A stretch of 64,000 bases of DNA from Lycocorax pyrrhopterus obiensis (Eukaryota; Chordata; Aves; Passeriformes; Paradisaeidae), in assembly GCA_014706295.1 (NCBI GenBank), contig JACSVZ010000011.1, positions 11,376,163 to 11,440,162 of the forward strand. Direction: 5' to 3'. The translations under genes and the position numbers were made by a program. Positions 1 through 11,100 of the stretch are shown in pieces (the stretch's first letter is position 1; each line of letters begins with the position of its first letter). The notes under the pieces were generated by a model. That model did not search any database. It was not told where the DNA came from and was given only the letters and a program-made list of their open reading frames with translations.

Positions 1-3000
1 TTGCTAATGTTCAGGCACTGGGGTGTCTCCAGAAGAAATTTACTGTCTCCTACATTACTGGCCAACATTTTGGGCTTACCTGCTTCTTTTAACACACATG
101 CAAACACTCACTGCACTCCAAAAACCTCAGCTGCTCGGTGTAATGTGGTTGTTAGGATGCAGCCTTCCCTTTGAATCCTTGAGCTGAAGAGCAGAGATAG
201 ACACAGGTACATGTGAGTGAGCCCTGTGGGTCACCTGTGCTTTTCAGTGATGAATGACTGTAGATGCACAAATTAACACAGAGGTGGCTAATTATAATTT
301 TCTGTTTCTCACATAGAAAATGCAACCCCTCCTTCACCCTCCCCCAACACTCCCCAGGGCTTTGCTCATTTGGAAATTCATAGCACTGTACTTAGAGAGA
401 TCGAGTGTCCATAGTCCCTACCATATTTAGGACCTAAAAGTTAACTTGTTTTACCCAGAGCTGCTTTTTTCCAAGTCCACCTTCCTTCAATTCAGCTTCT
501 TGCTTCAAACCTTTCAGCTTATCAGCATTGATTTATTTAATATAAAGTAGTGAGGTTACCTTAGATCAATTATACCTTTTTTTCTGTGCAATTTCCAATG
601 CTTAATACATCTGTTACTGCTCAGCCGCAGGGACAACTTGTCCAGCTGGATCCTAAATTATTTCAATCCTTAATTCAATTGTATTTTTGCCACAGCCCAG
701 CCAATGAGCATAATTCTTTTATGGCTAAGAAGCCTCTTTAGAAATAATCCAATAGCCCATATTAAAATATAGGTCATTGTGAAAACTGCCAAGTGCCTGA
801 CTTGTCATAACTTTGAAGACAGGCTCTGAGTCTCCTTTGGCATTGCTGATCCTTTCAGTGCTTGGAGGCTTAATTTTAAAACAATCAGCTCAACAAAAAC
901 AATTTACTTAGAACTGTCCAAACTACTCAGTGTTAGCCGGGAAGCTAATTTGCTACTTGGTGCTGCACTTGGAAAAATGCTACAACCAAGGGCAACCGGA
1001 GGTTCCCAAGTCGTAAACCAGTTCACAACTTGATGTTCCTGTTGCTGTAGGACTGCAAAGGTTTTGGACAGTAAAAGCAAGTAAAACCCACTCAGACCTA
1101 TACATGAGGTGAAGACAACTGTAAGATGAAAGTGTAAACTTTCATAAGGCAAAACATAGAAGAAGTTCTTAAACTTTGAGGAGAAACTGGTTTTCACTTT
1201 TCAACTAATACCTATTGTGAGAATTGAATCCTTTCAAAAGTTTATATTTTAGAGGTTCACTTTCTCCTTAAAAGAAATAAATAATTGGTCTTGTTCAGTG
1301 TTTTTGAGGAGACTATTTTTAATTAGCTACTGGATTTTTCTCCTTCTGTCTCAAAGTGATGGAATCACAGTATCAAAAGTTTAAGGAAATTAGTTGCCTT
1401 AGGACCACTAACAGCCACAATGATCCTTTCGAGCAACAGCAATAGAAAGCTCAAGACAGAGCAATGGAAAGCTCATTTCTCCTAGGCAGATAAGATGAAT
1501 CTAACTTTTTTCTGTGCTTGTGGATGTCCAGCACCTAGCACAACAGAATTCTGATTTGGATATAGCCACAGTTTAAATCTTGGGCAACTGTAGTGTGAGC
1601 TTCTGCTTGCACACTTTCTCTTAGTTAAAATGCAACTTTATTCAGCATAATTTGATTGTTTCTGAGTACTCATAGAAAATGAGAATGCTCAAAAATGAGA
1701 AATGGAACTTAGATAAGTGAGGCTTTCATTTCGACAACTCCTCTCCATGTACCATTCTCACTGGCCACAGTGTTTCTGTACCAAAGGAAGAAATTTGACC
1801 CCAAACATTAATATTAGGCCTTGTAGAAAGCACCTACCATTAATAATTTAGATGCTTTCACTCTTTGTTTGGACTTTAGTGTAATCAGTGAAATCAGCTG
1901 TTTTGCATTTGGAAAAAGAATTTGTCCTATTGTAGTTTCAGATATAGGTGCATGATCCCTCTGAGACCGAATGAGGCTACATAAAGATTGGCTTTGAGTG
2001 TTCAATGATCAGTATAGTACACGATACACGTAAGATCAGTAGCCTGTATGAAGGTACCTATTTCTAGTTAAACAAGATATCAGGCTCGTTCTCAGTCTTT
2101 TTTTGCAGCCTGCACAATTGGACATATTTTACTTGCTGTACAAGCAGAGATATCAGCAAGAGACTGGCAGCAAAAGAAAGGACAGGTCCTCCCAGCAAGT
2201 AAGAACAGATTGCTTCTGGCTTTTTGTTTAGTCTTTTCAACAGAAAGAAAATAATACCCAGTACCTTGCCATCAGCACTGCAGTAAAAAAAATCATCTTA
2301 GGATCATATGAAATTCAGCAGATTTTTAAATCACTAGATATTTTGGGTCATCTCTCAGTCTAGCTTTGGACACCGAGCGAGGTGTCTTCTTCAGGGTCTG
2401 CAGATGACAGAAATGATGAAGTGTCTTACAAAAGCCTTGATTTAGGCAGATGCAAATAATGCTAAGACCACAGAGAGTTCCAAGGTAAAACACTTTTCAC
2501 AAGTTCTACCCACAGGTATATAAGCACAGAAAACTCCTACATGCAGAACGAGCTTCCCAAAGGAAGACAGATTAATCTGGTACCTTTTTCTCATAAGTGC
2601 CTTTTATAAAAGCAAGGAAAATGAAGTAGATATTAATCTATCACGACTTTACAAAAGTAGCTGTTACAATGACATTTGTAATTGTTAGTCTGAGCAGAAG
2701 ACATGGAGATAAATATAATTGTTAAGACAGGAAATGAACTGACTAAAGAGGATATAATACTATGTTGTGCTATAAGGATAATTACCAGCTTGGAGTGAGA
2801 TTACCCATCTTGAAAGATCCGTTAGTGGGAATGATCTTATTAAATATTTGCGTTAATAATATGCATCCAAAAGTTTGTGTTTGCTAATGAAATTTGGAGA
2901 TGATGAAGTTGGCAGGCAACATTTAATCAGTGAAGAATAGGACTCACACAAGAAAGAAAAGGAAACCTAGCATAAGAGAAATGGGATGGAAGCACACAGA

Positions 3001-6000
3001 ATAAAATGGTAAACCTGCTCTTGAAGAATTAGAGAAGTGACAGAGCAGAATGACTTGGGTGTTTATAACTTGTCTGTGGACAAACATTTAGTACAGGTGT
3101 GAAAAAGGCAAGTGAGATCCCCTTCTCATTAAAATCCTGGCTGGTAGTCTTGGGAATTATTACTAGTTCACTAAAAGTTGGTAAGACTTCATCTAAAATC
3201 CAGGCCATTTTTGCTCAAGAAAGGTTTATTCCAACCAGAAGAGAGAAAGATTACACAGATATATAACCTGGTGAACCCAGAGGAAGGACTACAGCAGAGC
3301 CAACTGTATTGGTTCTCCTACTGTTCAGAGCAGAGACAAGGTCATTGTGTGCCCTTGCTCCCTTCTGGACCTTTTGGACCCTTGCACCCTTTGGACCCTG
3401 CACCCACTTCTCTCTTGCAGAAGCAGAGACAAGGAAGGAGGATGGCGTGCACATCATGCACAGTCAGACTGAAACTGGGAGTGCTCCCAGTTCTACCCCA
3501 CTTACATGCAGCTTTGCAAATCGCTCTCATACAACTACCTCTGAGATAGAATAAGCCTGATGCTAAAGCAGCAGCAGGAGCTAGTGATCCAAAACAGGTA
3601 GCAAGAAAAAATATGCTGAAGCTGAAACTTAACTACTGTGTGAAATGTTCCAAAGGAGATTTAAATCTTTAAAAGACACTAAATGCTAGTAAACTGGAAA
3701 GAGGCCAAAGGGAGGTGAAGAGGCTGTGCCTATAGAGGAGGGGCAGTAGTGAAATTAGGAGGGATAAAACCCCTAGACTTCAACATCATCCTCTCCACAC
3801 ACACATATTCCATACATTATAAAATGATAAAGACGCCATGGGATAGCTTGCTTGGGTGACACTGATGGTCTCATGAAGGTCATCTGATGCCAAAGGTAGC
3901 AGATCCCAGGTAAAACGAGCTTTGAAGGTGTGCATTTGTGACAATCTCAAGCAATTTGATAAGGAAGTTACAAAGGTTGCTATAATGAGAAACAGGGAGA
4001 GGCCTTGTCTTCCCCTAGAACTTGGCATTCTTGTATAAACAGAATACCAAAACACTGTGAAGTGTTTCTGTAATAGTTATTTTCAGTCTGAAGACAGTTT
4101 TTAACATGACAGACGCTGTCAAAATGCAGGGTTGGACCAACCCAAACAGGCCCTTCTCAGTGAAAGAGATGCATTTCTTTAGCTCTAGGGAAGAGATACT
4201 ATGACAGCAGCCTGCTAACAATAGAACACAGAGGTTTTAAATACTAAGTAAACACTACATTTGGAATGGCATTGTGATTTTAGAGACACTGTGAAGCAAA
4301 TCTGCCCAACCCACTCATAAAAGTCCAAGAAGCTGGGGCTGATATACCTACTGTCATTAAAAGATGTCCAGTATAGTCTGTGGCATGGCATCCTTTACCT
4401 GCTAACCTAGAAAGATGGGCACCCCTGCCAATGCCATGTTCCTCTCACTGTGAAATCCTTTTAACATTGATTTAGTCAGAAGGCTTTGTTCCCAGTTCCC
4501 ACAGCAACTGGCTATTCCCCAAGTTTCTTCTATTACAGAATAACCAAACCTAACTTCATTCAACTTATGTACTTTGTTTGAAAAATGTTTAGTCTTCCAG
4601 TGGTGCTGAGCCTCAAGGCCAGAATGAGTTTCTGTGGATGTACCAGGACATGCAATTAAATACTTGGTGTAAATATCCATTGCCCCTTTTACTCTTTTCA
4701 TTGTATCTTGGATTATAATAAGAAACTGATGCCCCAAATCTTCAAGTCTAAAACAACTTTGTCATACAAGCCTACTCATAAGAAAATATCCTAAACCACA
4801 AGTCTTTAGTTCCCACTGCATTCACTGCTTTGATAGTTAGAACTCTTTTCATTTTCCCACTAAATTTATCATGATTCCTTTGGTTTAAATGGTGGTGGTT
4901 TTTTTTCTCAGTGACATTTACCTCAATTTACTTATAAAGCAATCATATCCTCTCTCAGTTACTGTTTTGTTTGGCTCAGCTGCCAAGCTCTTGCACCAAG
5001 TGTATCAGAGACTTCATGAAGCAAGACTCTTACAGATGCACCAACTGTAAAGTGCGAGTTCCAGCATATTTGAACACTGTTTGATACCACCCTTCTCAGA
5101 AGATGTTCCTAGGTTCATAGGAAGGACAGTAGGCAGCTCCTGTAGTATCAGTGGCAGAGGGCTGTGCTGCCAGCACTGGAGAATTCAAACCCTGCTGCCA
5201 ACAAGCACAGTGAGCCTTCACACCACCAGCAACTGGAGCTCTGAAAGCACACACGGAATTGTTCATTGGGGTTTTTTCTTTGTAGACACTAATGTGTGAG
5301 TGACAGCCTCAGTTTACTGTTACAGCACACAGTATATTCTCCTATACATTGCAAGGAATGACAGACAAGAATTTGAATAACTGATGACTAACCTAGCAAT
5401 ACCTGACTGTTTTCTGAAGTAAATTACAGCCTATTTCCCAGCCAACAGTGGAATATCACTAACACCCTGCCATTTTGCCTGGCCCCACTGAGGCTTCTAA
5501 ATACAATATTCTCTTCTCTGACTTCAACTCTACCCACTGTCAGGCTCCATTAGGCATAACAAGATACAGACAGATTCAAGATTAAGCAACTTTTTTATAA
5601 AATCCAATTGAGGACTTTCTTACCTTGAGGGTGCAGCAGATATTACATTAACCAGATTGTGCACACTTTCCATGCAAGAACTAAAGGCATATATATATAT
5701 GCAGAGTGACTTAATTCTCTTAGGAAATAAGCGGGGGCTTTCTAGATTCCTCCCACCATAGACATCATGATCAAGCTCAGCTAATTGAGACCTTGTGGGG
5801 AAAAGGGTGTTCCTTAGCAAGGCCTTATTTTTCCAGAAGCAATACGGGAGTGCCGCTGTCTAGCGTAGGAAGTCTGTGCAGATCATTAAGGCAGTAATAG
5901 TCACGTGGAAAGAGAGGAACCAGGTTTAAAAAGCTCCTTACTGGCTAGGCTACATCTTCAGCTCCCAGAGACACTGCAGTCCCTGAGTGGTGGAACCAAG

Positions 6001-7440
6001 AAGGAGCAATCCCCCTTCAGCCATCTTCCCCCTCCCCATAGGTACCTGGGAATGGGACAGAGACACCCCCAGTGCTATCTGGTGAGTTTGTCAACAAGAT
6101 GCCTTCAGGGCTGTGCAGCTGAGAGCAGAGGCTGCCTTTGTGTCTGGAACAGAGCGTGTCCTTTATTTGCTGCGGGAGAATGGGGGTGCAGACTCACTTG
6201 AACAGGAGCACCGGGCATATTTGGGGGCAGTGCATGGAACACAGTTTGTGTTTGGTGTATTGGGTGCCTGTGGTGGAGTGACTGACAGGTGGTACGAGGA
6301 GGAGGCAGCAGCACAGCTGCGCACGAGCACGATCCTGTGGGCTGCACTGCACGGGAGAACATCAACTGCTCATAGGGCACTATGGGATGACTACAGACTT
6401 ACAGCACGTATGGCATGGAGTGTCAGAAAGAAGATAAAAAGGTCCTGTGTGGTGTATTTGAAAGAGATGGGGACAGGAAATCACAGAGTAACCAAAAGAG
6501 AATGTATGAGCTGCATGGTCTGAGCACCCAAGTGCTCTGGAACAGTACAGCTACTGCTCAAATACTTCACCTAAATGCAGGCTTTAGGATTCAAGTCAGA
6601 GCTTGGATGCTAGAGCTTGAACCAGGAGTTTTTTTGAAGGCATAAAATCTGTATTTTGTCACTAGCTGTCTTGCTAGCATCTTTCTAGCCTGTGGCCTAA
6701 AGAGAGATGGGGAAGATGTGTGAACTTTAACTCTGAGGTGGTATTCTTTTTCACATTACAAGTTTGTAGAGAAATCTGGTATTATTTATGAACTCTAACT
6801 AGCACCTCTTTATGTATTACAATATATGTAATATTGTTTTATCAGCCCTAGCAGAGTGAATGAGAATGGTAGGCTGGAACACCTTCGAGACTTCTCTGTG
6901 ACCTGACCTGCTCTCACTGATGCGAGGCAGAAGGGAAGCTATTTAATATTGGGAAGGGAGAGCTGATTTCTGCCTTTTGTGGTCAAATTTTATTCCCCTG
7001 ACACAGAACATAGAGTTACTGTCCACAGCTGTAACAAGAAGAGTCCCTGAAAACCCCTTTCTGCAGCTGTATTTAGCCAACTCCTGGCACCAATCACTAT
7101 TCTGCCAGGTAATTCTTTGCCCATTTTACATGTAAAAGACTCAGGTTCCATTTGGAATAGCAGCAAATAGCTAATGTCCCACAAATACCTCAACGTGACA
7201 ACTGAGTTCTACCATCCTCATGCTTGCCATGAAAGACAAAACTGGACATCCTTCAGTCCTGGCACAGGAGCATTAGCAATGTCCAGCTCTGCCATGCAGC
7301 CTGCATCCCACCGGGTTCTGATGTCAAAAGCCAAATTCTGCTGTTCAACTAAAGCCACACTAGCGGACAGGGGAGATCAGCCAAGAAAGAAGGGACGTGG
7401 GCAATCCAAGCAGGCTCTACCTGTTGCCTGTAACGGCACT
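1..7440. other. Upstream intergenic DNA, no gene recognised
   Basis: AT-rich unique-looking sequence with stop codons in all frames at short intervals. The open frames here are short and unlike any family I know. A (TA)n run lies at 5686-5701 and a small tandem of CCTTTTGGACCC-like units at 3361-3405. The interval 6100-6400 is richer in G+C but has no convincing splice-bounded exon. Confidence 0.6.
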
Positions 7441-7732
7441 TTCAGCTGGCTGGACTAGGGATGCTTGTTTTTCCGGGCGGGAAGGAGCCGCTCCGAGCGC
7501 GCCGTAGTCTGAGGCAGGACGGAGCCGACCTGTGTAACTCGGCGGGGAACCAGGGGCGGTGCGGGGCTGCCGGAGGTGCGGGCTCCGGGCGGTGCGGGGC
7601 GTGGGTCGGAGCTGGCGGGGCCGGGCGGCGGCCCCAGGTGCGGCCGCTCCCCGCGGAGGAAGGCGCGGGCAGCCCCGCTCCCCGGGGGCGCCCCGGCGGG
7701 CGCGGGCGCCGCGGTCCCCCCTCTCCCGCCTC

Positions 7733-7752
7733 ATTTGCATGGCTCTTATTAC
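7733..7752 (+). promoter_or_regulatory. Octamer (POU) motif followed by TATA-like element
   Basis: A perfect octamer ATTTGCAT lies at 7733-7740, followed six bases later by TTATTA (7746-7751). These are an AT-rich island inside very GC-rich DNA about 120-140 bases before the start codon. If TTATTA works as a weak TATA element, transcription would start near 7775-7785. The motifs are seen directly; the promoter role is inference. Confidence 0.4.
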
Positions 7753-7774
7753 GGCCGTGCCTCGCTCCGCCGCG

Positions 7775-7870
7775 CTGACACCGCCGGGCTGAGCGCGGAG
7801 TCGCCTCCAGCGGGAAGCGCACTTCCGTTATCTGCGCTCCCGCGCCCCCTCCTCAGCTCGCTCTCTCTGG
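7775..7870 (+). other. SLC6A2: Putative 5' UTR, with a possible splice acceptor before the ATG
   Basis: The start codon is preceded by a pyrimidine-rich stretch ending CTCCTCAG at 7849-7856, which resembles a 3' splice site 14 bases upstream of the ATG. From memory, the human NET gene has a non-coding first exon and a short intron in the 5' UTR, so a similar arrangement is plausible. The non-coding exon would then lie in the upstream CpG island; I could not fix its donor. Confidence 0.35.
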
Positions 7871-8180
7871 ATGTTTAAGGCGAGGATGAACAAACAGATC
7901 CAGCCCGAGCGCAAAGTGTCGGTGGTGGCCCCGCTGCCGGACCGCGCGGGGCCGCCGCCGCCGCCGAAGAAGGACGTGGAGCTGCTCCTGGTGAAGGAGC
8001 ACAACGGGGTGCAGTACACCAGCAGCAGCCTCCTGCCCGCCGCCCCCGCGCCGCGCTACGGCACCCAGGACAGGGAGACCTGGGGCAAGAAGATCGACTT
8101 CCTCCTCTCCGTCATCGGCTTCGCCGTGGATCTGGCCAACGTCTGGCGATTTCCATACCTCTGCTACAAAAATGGAGGGG
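7871..8180 (+). CDS. SLC6A2: SLC6A2 coding exon 1: N-terminal tail and TM1
   Basis: Encodes residues 1-103 plus the first base of Gly104. The cytoplasmic tail (about 1-74) starts MFKARMN, contains a five-proline run (27-32) from a CCG repeat, then [16 protein letters not shown] and the conserved [11 protein letters not shown]1 follows with Asp87, which in the family binds the substrate amine, and NVWRFPY. The start was chosen because MFKARMN aligns with the start of human NET and no upstream in-frame Met is convincing. The first ATG has T at -3 and T at +4 (poor context); the second (7886, Met6) has A at -3, so some initiation at Met6 is possible. Donor GTAAGA at 8181. Confidence 0.95.
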
Positions 8181-11100
8181 GTAAGAGCACCGCTTGCGAG
8201 GTCTTTTTCCCCGGCCCCACACTCCCAAAGCCGTACCGCCGCGAGGGCGGCATCCCCCTGTTCTTCGCGGAGTTTCTGGGGCAAAGCCGGGAGCCGGGGC
8301 TCACCCCGCGGTGCCCGGGCGCGGTGCCGGAGGGCGAAGGGAGGAGCGGCGGCACCGCCGCGCTGCCCCAGAGCTCCCCGCTCCTCCCGTCGCCTCCCGG
8401 GCAGCGGGGACCCGCCGCGGCCCCCAGAGCGCCCGGGGCACCGCTCAGCCCCTTCCCGGGAGCGACTGCTCGCACGCTCCTCGAAGTTTAACTTAGTTTT
8501 TGCGTACAGGCGTATTTGCCTTCTGCTGCCACTCCAGGCTGCTTAATACTTTTTTTTCGTTCGCAAAAAATAGCACCAAGAAGGGGGAAAAAAAAGCCCA
8601 AACCAAAAACACTCAAGCAGAAAAACAGCATCTAGAAGAGCTAGCGCCAGACCACTGAAAGGTTTCGTGGGGGCAGTTTTAATGTAGGATCGGGATTTCT
8701 GCCCTCCGTTCTGCAGTGTGGGGGTTCTCCCCTCCTCCAAAGTAGGTAGGAGACTTGTTACAAACAAAACCTCACCTCCTGCACAATTTGGCAATGATAG
8801 CAACAAAAAATTACACACAGTAACTATAGTTGGCTCAGATTGTCTACCATGTCTTCAGTAAGACTTTAACTCCATCATCCGCTTTCATTTCCCTGAAGTA
8901 CTCTGTGTTACCAGTGATGACTCCAGACTGTGATGGAGTAACACCATCTGCAAGCCGGGCAGGTGCCTGGGGTGCTTTCAAATCACACACAGAAAGAACA
9001 GACCCTGCCTGGCAGATGGAGAACTGTGTGTGAACGGTGAACCATACAGACAGAACTGATAGATAGAAAGCACGTTCTGAAAGACAGTTATGTATGTATA
9101 TAGTGATAGTGTGGTTGCCTGGTGATAAAGGCTAATAGTTCACACTTGTAGCATAGAATAATGGCCTCCCGTTAAAATAGGAATGCAGGATGAATGGGAA
9201 AATCCCTATCAAATAACATGGAATTATACCTGACCTTGGAACTTAATAGGATACTGGTGCTAATGAAACACTTGTTTGAGCTTGGTACCTCCAAAACTTC
9301 TGAGAGGAGTCAGAAAACCTCTCTGCTCACCACCCAGACAGACCGAAGAAAGTACTTAGTACTGAAAAATAACCTCCATCCTTATTTCGTTATGCCCAAA
9401 AATAGTCCTAGCCATTCACACCACAGCAGCACAATGCATCATGAATCCGGCAGGCTCCCGCCGTGTCAGGTGCAGGTGTGGCAGCAGCATCATTCATACC
9501 ACTCAGGACAGATGCACCATTGCCACATCTCTGCGTCATCTGGCAATTTTTAGGAAGAGAGATACATTCCCCTATCTCACATTGCACAAGGTGACACCCA
9601 GAGTGCCTGAACTCTTTTCTGTTGTAATTTAGGTCACTTAATTTCCTAACCTGCTTCCTTCATAATTTACTGCCAGCTCAGGCACAGAAGGTAACAGTCT
9701 GCAACTCCTGCATTTTCTTTAGCCACCATGTATTATCTTATGTCAGTTCAGCTAGAAAACAATGGGTCTTCATTAGCATCTTCCGATTCAAATACTTCCA
9801 AATAGCAGTGAAGAGAAAGCCAACAGCTACAAGAGGCACATTTCAGTGAAAAGTTTACAGTAATTCTTCAATATCATCAAAGTAAAATCCCCATTTACAA
9901 GCAAAGGGGGAGAGGCCCTTTGCTTCCAAAGTCAATAGAAGGGCTGAGAACTGTTTAACGATACAGAGACCACTATGGTATCTTAAAACATTTTCCATCC
10001 ATTGCCTCTCATGTTGGACATACATATCAGTTGTAGTCAGTAGAAACTCTTGTAAGAGATTCAGGCTCTAAAACTACTTTACTGAGTTTCAAGCCAATTC
10101 AGTCCCTTCTTTCTTTCAAACTGTATTTGGGAGCTTGTTTGCTTTATGAGTAAATTTCCCTACAAGATCAAAAAACGTAATACAATAGGCAGAGCTGTGG
10201 GATATTGTTGGATTTTGTTGAGATCTTTCCAGTCATAAATCTCAGATATTCTTAAATATCTTTCCCCCCCCCCCCACTGCTATTGCATGAGGGACCCTTT
10301 CTAGCACTAATTTAACTTTTGCTGCCTCAAAAGGGTAACACAATGGGTTTCATATAATTGCTATGTAGTCCCATGTAGAAGTTGGTATGTGGATATAGAC
10401 ATAGGAAAAACTTAATTTCACTGTCTTAGTAGTTTTTCTGGACTGCTAACGAATTAAAGGGATGAAATCAGAAGCTGTTTTTATACTTGTATAACATGTT
10501 CAGACCTACCCTATAAAAAAAAATTACAGGATGCTCATAATAGGATTACCATTTGCTTTTTGATATTTATAAGGAACTTCTAGGTAAAGAAAAAACCCAT
10601 AGAACAGATGAAACTTAAACTGGATGGCATGTATAAAGTAAAGCAGTGGAAGGTAAAAGGTTTCCTTTCCTCTTCCTCATGCAGTTCCTCTGCAAGCCTC
10701 AGCAATTACTCAGCCTCAGTGATTTAACTACAGCTGACTTTAGACAGTCTAAAGTGTGGGTTATGAACATGTTATCAACAGATTGATACAAAATACTCAG
10801 TGAAATGGAAGCACGTTAAAATGTCCTAAGTCCTGGGTCAGCATAGCTTGTGCTACCTAACAAAAAGACATTCTCCTATATCCTACCAAAAGCTACACCC
10901 ACAAAGGTTCTACAAAAGTTCTTAGAAGTTGAACAACAACGTCAAGGACATGGAAGTGGTAGAAAACGGCATCTTCCTTTACATTGTAAAAAAAGTTAGG
11001 TGGTTGACATATGGACTATGTCCTAAAGCTAACTATGATTAATTCAAGATGCCTGCAGACACACTAAGGGCCTTTCCGTGTTTGTAAAAGTAGGTGGCTC

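Larger units (their letters stand above)
7460..8480. promoter_or_regulatory. CpG island spanning the SLC6A2 5' end
   Basis: This kilobase is strikingly GC- and CpG-rich against AT-rich flanks. It covers the putative promoter, 5' UTR, exon 1 and the first 300 bases of intron 1. GC boxes (GGGCGG) occur at 7475-7480, 7554-7559, 7587-7592 and 7623-7628. It is the only CpG island in the window, consistent with a single promoter here. Confidence 0.85.

Noticed and set aside
3178..3549. 123-codon open frame upstream
   Set aside because: Includes a low-complexity tandem (CTTTTGGACCC units); overlapping frames on both strands are equally open; no known family.
6113..6523. 136-codon open frame in the upstream region
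   Set aside because: No recognisable domain, no homologue I know, no splice signals or start context that stand out, and overlapping frames are also open because of local G+C. Treated as chance.
7442..7822. Antisense open frame of 126 codons in the CpG island
   Set aside because: Arg/Pro/Ala/Gly-rich translation typical of GC-rich DNA read in any frame; overlapping frames on both strands are equally open.
8181..8491. Continuation of the exon 1 reading frame past 8180
   Set aside because: The donor GTAAGA at 8181 and the NGGG|AFLIPY junction with exon 2 show that this is intron; the continued translation is low-complexity Pro/Arg.
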